34,308 nt of DNA, from the NCBI GenBank assembly GCA_947630735.1, contig CANRIR010000022.1:1-34308 (forward strand). Direction: 5' to 3'. Positions 32,801 through 34,308 of this stretch are shown here, piece after piece. Both the position numbers and the translations under genes were made by a program. Under the pieces are notes generated by a model, which saw only the letters and a list, made by a program, of their open reading frames with translations, made no database searches and had not been told where the DNA came from. The stretch comes from an uncultured Marvinbryantia sp. GTDB lineage: Bacteria; Bacillota; Clostridia; Lachnospirales; Lachnospiraceae. Every line of letters starts with the position of its first letter. Position 1 is the first letter of the stretch.

Positions 32801-32900
32801 CATAGCCGGGGACAACAGCTGGGGAGCGCGCCCGCACGACGAATACCGGATCGATGTGAGCAGAAAGCTGGAATTTTCCTTCCGCTTCCGGGGCATATAG
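29805..32900 (+). CDS. lacZ: Beta-galactosidase, LacZ type (glycoside hydrolase family 2)
   Basis: This 1031-residue enzyme, close to the 1024 of E. coli LacZ, hydrolyses terminal beta-galactosides such as lactose. Domain order is sugar-binding (from about 30), immunoglobulin-like (about 220-330), TIM barrel (about 330-620), a second immunoglobulin-like domain, and the C-terminal Bgal small chain (from about 760). The acid/base Glu is E477 in CGNES and the nucleophile E544 in CCEYTHAMGNS. There is no signal peptide, so it is cytoplasmic. The start is uncertain: ATG at 29805 or 29817 (MFDYARLKDPEFF) fits family length, but neither has a ribosome site; the open frame reaches ATG 29682 inside a palindrome. 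No transporter gene is adjacent. Confidence 0.95.
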   Translation: MVQKMFDYARLKDPEFFKENVLPAHSDHICYPSWEDMRNGRNPYRFSLNGIWKFSYARNLTECVPGFEKPETDCRGWADIRVPAHIQMEGYDIPAYVNVQYPWDGHEQIWAGEIPTRFNPVASYVKYFTVPDSMRDMPVCISFQGAESGMALWLNGHYVGYSGDSFTPSDFELTPYLQAGENKLAVQVFKWTAGSWTEDQDFFRFSGIFRDVFLYTHPKVHIADLKIRTLLDDTYARAELKVEAAGCGDGTVLAVLQENHTEEYQLADVLKYGNRPAAGAQVLAQAEFPIRGGQGNLSLSLQNIRLWSAEEPNLYDLVLTVRDGDGKTTEVLCETVGFRRFEMKDRLMCLNGKRIVFKGVNRHEFSSVTGRVPQDEEILLDVLTMKRHNINAIRTSHYPNDSRIYRLCDRLGIYMIDENNMESHGSWDPVMRGAGEMDLAVPGDHPQWREMMLDRVNSTYQRDKNHPAVLIWSCGNESFGGTVIREMADRFRALDGTRLVHYEGVFNDRRYNESSDMESQMYPSAESIRAFLERDRSKPFICCEYTHAMGNSCGGMHKYTDLTDTEPMYQGGFIWDYVDQSIYKKDRFGEEFQAYGGDFGERPTDYNFSGNGIVYGGDRSPSPKMQEVKYNYQNISAEVSETGVRVINKNLFVNTASFACTVLLEKDGQLLARVPLRTDVEPLSQKEYALPIERQTDPGEYAVTVSFCLREDLPWAKAGHEVAFGQYVYKVESPAKPLPKAPEVTKGYLNLGVRGENFEALFSYAAGGLVSYRYAGAEMIEGIPKPNFWRAPVDNDEGSNLPARYAQWKIASLYLSHKDFETNAWAEPLVEQDENSVTVTYIYAMPTRPAASCRVAYTVYGDGTVETRLSYDPVKELGDMPEFGMMMKLNADYDTLEWYGLGPEETYADRCRGGRLGIYRNKVADNMARYMVPQECGNKTGVRWAKVTDRRGRGMLFEGDNMSFSALPYTPHEMENARHPYELPRAHYTVVRAALQQIGIAGDNSWGARPHDEYRIDVSRKLEFSFRFRGI

Positions 32901-32912
32901 GTCACACACAGA

Positions 32913-33473
32913 TCAGAAAAAAGAATACAGACATTCCAGGCCGCCCATCAGCAGCATGACCAGGATGGGGTTCCATTTCCATTTCCGCAGAAGGAGCAGG
33001 GCCGCGGCGAAATAGGCGGCCATGCGGAAGGATATATTGCCCGCGGCCAGGGAAAACGTGCCGTCCACAAAGAATACCGTGAGCAGAATGGCCGCGCCGG
33101 CATTGGCGATCACCGCCACCACGGCGGGCCGCAGGGAGGAGAGCACCTGCTGGAACGCGGAAAAATTCCGGAAGCGGGTGTAGAGGATGGCCAGCAGCGT
33201 CACAAAGACGCAGGAGGGCAGGATCGCCCCGAAGGTGGCGGCCAGGGCTCCCGGGACGCCGGCCATCCGCGTGCCCACAAACGTGGCGGCGTTGATGACG
33301 ATGGGGCCGGGGGTCATCTCCGCGATGGTCACAAGGTCGGCGAACGTGTCCATGGTAAGCCAATGGTGCACGGCGATCACCTGCTCCTGGATGAGGGGCA
33401 TGGCGGCGTAGCCGCCGCCGAAGCTGAACGCCCCGATCTGAAGAAAACTCAAAAACAACTGCAGACAGATCAT
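32913..33473 (-). CDS. Chromate transporter family protein, half-size, second subunit
   Basis: A 186-residue hydrophobic protein with the CHR-domain signatures FSFGGGYAAMPLI near residue 14 and TPGPIVINAATFVG near 55, followed by several membrane segments and a short C-terminus (LRKWKWNPILVMLLMGG). CHR proteins carry chromate or other anions across the membrane; short versions work as pairs. The ATG overlaps the stop of the upstream partner as ATGA, and AAAGGCGG lies 6 bases upstream. It converges on lacZ with only 12 bases between the stop codons and no visible terminator. True substrate unknown; chromate is by family name only. Confidence 0.88.
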   Translation of the reverse strand: MICLQLFLSFLQIGAFSFGGGYAAMPLIQEQVIAVHHWLTMDTFADLVTIAEMTPGPIVINAATFVGTRMAGVPGALAATFGAILPSCVFVTLLAILYTRFRNFSAFQQVLSSLRPAVVAVIANAGAAILLTVFFVDGTFSLAAGNISFRMAAYFAAALLLLRKWKWNPILVMLLMGGLECLYSFF

Positions 33474-34039
33474 GCGGCACCGCCTTTCTTCCCGGACAGG
33501 CAGAACCGCAGAACGCCCAGAAGCGCCGCGGCCAGGATGAGAAAGACGACGTTGACGCCGCAAAAGCAGCTCAGGAAAAAGCTGGCGAGCATGACGGCGA
33601 TGTGGATCAGGTCGCCGGAATCCACGATCTTTTTGCCCATGTCGTACACCACGGAGACGATGACCGCCCCCACGCCGGCCTTCATGCCGCGCAGCAGGGC
33701 CGCAATGTGCGGGTTGGAGCAGAACGCGCTGTAAAAATAGGAGATGACGGACAGCAGGATCAGGGGCGGCAGCACCGCGCCCGCCACCGAGATGAGGACG
33801 CCGGGGATGCCGGCCAGCTTATATCCCACCACGATGGCGCCGTTGATGGCGATGGGGCCCGGCGAGGACTGGGCGATGGCGACGAGATCCAGCATTTCCT
33901 CCTCGTCGATCCAGTGGTACTGGTCCACAAACTTATCCTTCAGCAGGGTAATGATCACATAGCCGCCGCCGAAGGTAAACGCGCTTAGATAAAATGTGGA
34001 GAGAAACAGCTTCCAAAGCAGATGTCCTTTTTGTTCCAT
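33470..34039 (-). CDS. Chromate transporter family protein, half-size, first subunit
   Basis: A 189-residue membrane protein homologous in pattern to its downstream partner: FTFGGGYVIITLLKDKF near residue 20, SSPGPIAINGAIVVGYKLAG near 60, then hydrophobic segments to the C-terminus. Two adjacent half-size CHR genes correspond to the two halves of full-length ChrA. The ATG at 34039 has AAGGCGG 7 bases upstream; a longer open frame continues upstream into the tRNA gene and is not real coding sequence. I see no separate promoter, so it may be read from further upstream past the tRNA terminator, or from a weak promoter I cannot see. Confidence 0.88.
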   Translation of the reverse strand: MEQKGHLLWKLFLSTFYLSAFTFGGGYVIITLLKDKFVDQYHWIDEEEMLDLVAIAQSSPGPIAINGAIVVGYKLAGIPGVLISVAGAVLPPLILLSVISYFYSAFCSNPHIAALLRGMKAGVGAVIVSVVYDMGKKIVDSGDLIHIAVMLASFFLSCFCGVNVVFLILAAALLGVLRFCLSGKKGGAA

Positions 34040-34074
34040 GGCCGGTCCGCCTTTCCTGGGATTTTCTGTGACAC

Positions 34075-34109
34075 AAAAACGGCAAACCCTGCATCCACAA
34101 GGTTTGCCG
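34075..34109 (-). terminator. Terminator after tRNA-Leu
   Basis: On the minus strand CGGCAAACC pairs with GGTTTGCCG and is followed by TTTTTG. It separates the tRNA from the chromate-transporter genes. Confidence 0.88.
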
Positions 34110-34118
34110 CTTCCTGCG

Positions 34119-34202
34119 TGCGGGAGATGGGACTTGAACCCACACGAGCATACACCCACAAGATCCTTAGTCTTGCCTGTCTGCCAATTCCAGCACTCCC
34201 GC
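34119..34202 (-). tRNA. tRNA-Leu (anticodon AAG)
   Basis: The 84-base minus-strand sequence has an acceptor stem GCGGGAG/CTCCCGC with discriminator A, a D-arm ending TTGGCAGA, an anticodon stem CAAGA/TCTTG with loop CTAAGGA (anticodon AAG), a long type II variable arm, and a T-arm with GGTTCAAGTCCC. The long variable arm fits leucine. A34 is presumably converted to inosine to read CUU and CUC. The 3' CCA is not encoded (CGC follows). Confidence 0.93.
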
Positions 34203-34213
34203 AAACAAAACGT

Positions 34214-34242
34214 ATTATAGCATTTACCGGCAGGTTCGTCAA
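34214..34242 (-). promoter_or_regulatory. Promoter of tRNA-Leu
   Basis: On the minus strand TTGACG, a 17-base spacer and TATAAT lie 11 bases before the mature tRNA 5' end, a near-perfect sigma-A promoter. The last 66 bases of the window (34243-34308) hold nothing I can identify. Confidence 0.9.
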
Positions 34243-34308
34243 CATGATTTTTCGATTTTTCGGTGCGGATTTTTTATTGAAGAATTTTTCTGAAAAAGGG
34301 AATTGACA

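Overview
The window looks like chromosome of a GC-rich low-G+C-phylum Firmicute, most likely a Lachnospiraceae-type gut Clostridia. The reasons are a T-box-controlled thrS, an infC-rpmI-rplT operon whose infC starts with ATT behind an attenuator-type leader, strong AGGAGG ribosome binding sites, TTGACA/TATAAT-type promoters, DUF1540 and SEC-C small proteins, and a tRNA-Leu with no encoded CCA. The genus is inference; no 16S gene or other species marker is present.

Layout. 1-6421: a signalling block on the + strand. It holds the 3' end of an unrecognised protein, a REC/HD-GYP/GGDEF cyclic-di-GMP enzyme, and a 1231-residue membrane hybrid histidine kinase with HisKA, HATPase, REC and Hpt modules. 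A strong hairpin terminator follows. 6628-18442: four tightly coupled genes whose products all have type IV pilin-like N-termini. The first encodes a 3327-residue modular pilin with about thirty GLUG-type (VGGIVG) repeats, and the next three resemble the GspK/PilX, GspI/PilV and GspJ/PilW minor pilins. 18507-20111: a two-HKD cardiolipin synthase. 20167-21177: an AT-richer DUF3791-DUF3990-DUF3791 triplet that may be an ADP-ribosyltransferase-fold module. 21425-22768: a promoter, a SEC-C protein and a YdcF-like membrane protein. 22843-24042 (- strand): an exported protein built of two related domains. 24043-24705: a divergent regulatory region with palindromes, a 21-bp phased repeat array, a promoter and a T-box leader, followed by thrS. 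26809-27123: a DUF1540 protein. 27187-28530: promoter, leader and infC-rpmI-rplT. 28653-32900: a GH2-like protein without a catalytic core, then an intact LacZ-type beta-galactosidase. 32913-34039 (- strand): two half-size chromate-transporter-family proteins. 34119-34242 (- strand): tRNA-Leu(AAG) with its promoter and terminator.

How the parts may work together. The signalling block encodes a receptor with two extracytoplasmic sensor modules, a phosphorelay, and a response regulator that could both make and degrade c-di-GMP. It lies directly upstream of a surface pilus-tip operon, and c-di-GMP control of type IV pili is well established in other bacteria, so a functional link is plausible but only inferred here. 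No pilus ATPase, platform protein or prepilin peptidase is in the window; they would have to be supplied from elsewhere.

The most notable items are the giant modular pilin and its tip-complex operon; the GH2 paralogue in which a 51-bp tandem repeat sits where the catalytic barrel should be; the DUF3791/DUF3990 triplet; and the phased palindromic array upstream of thrS.
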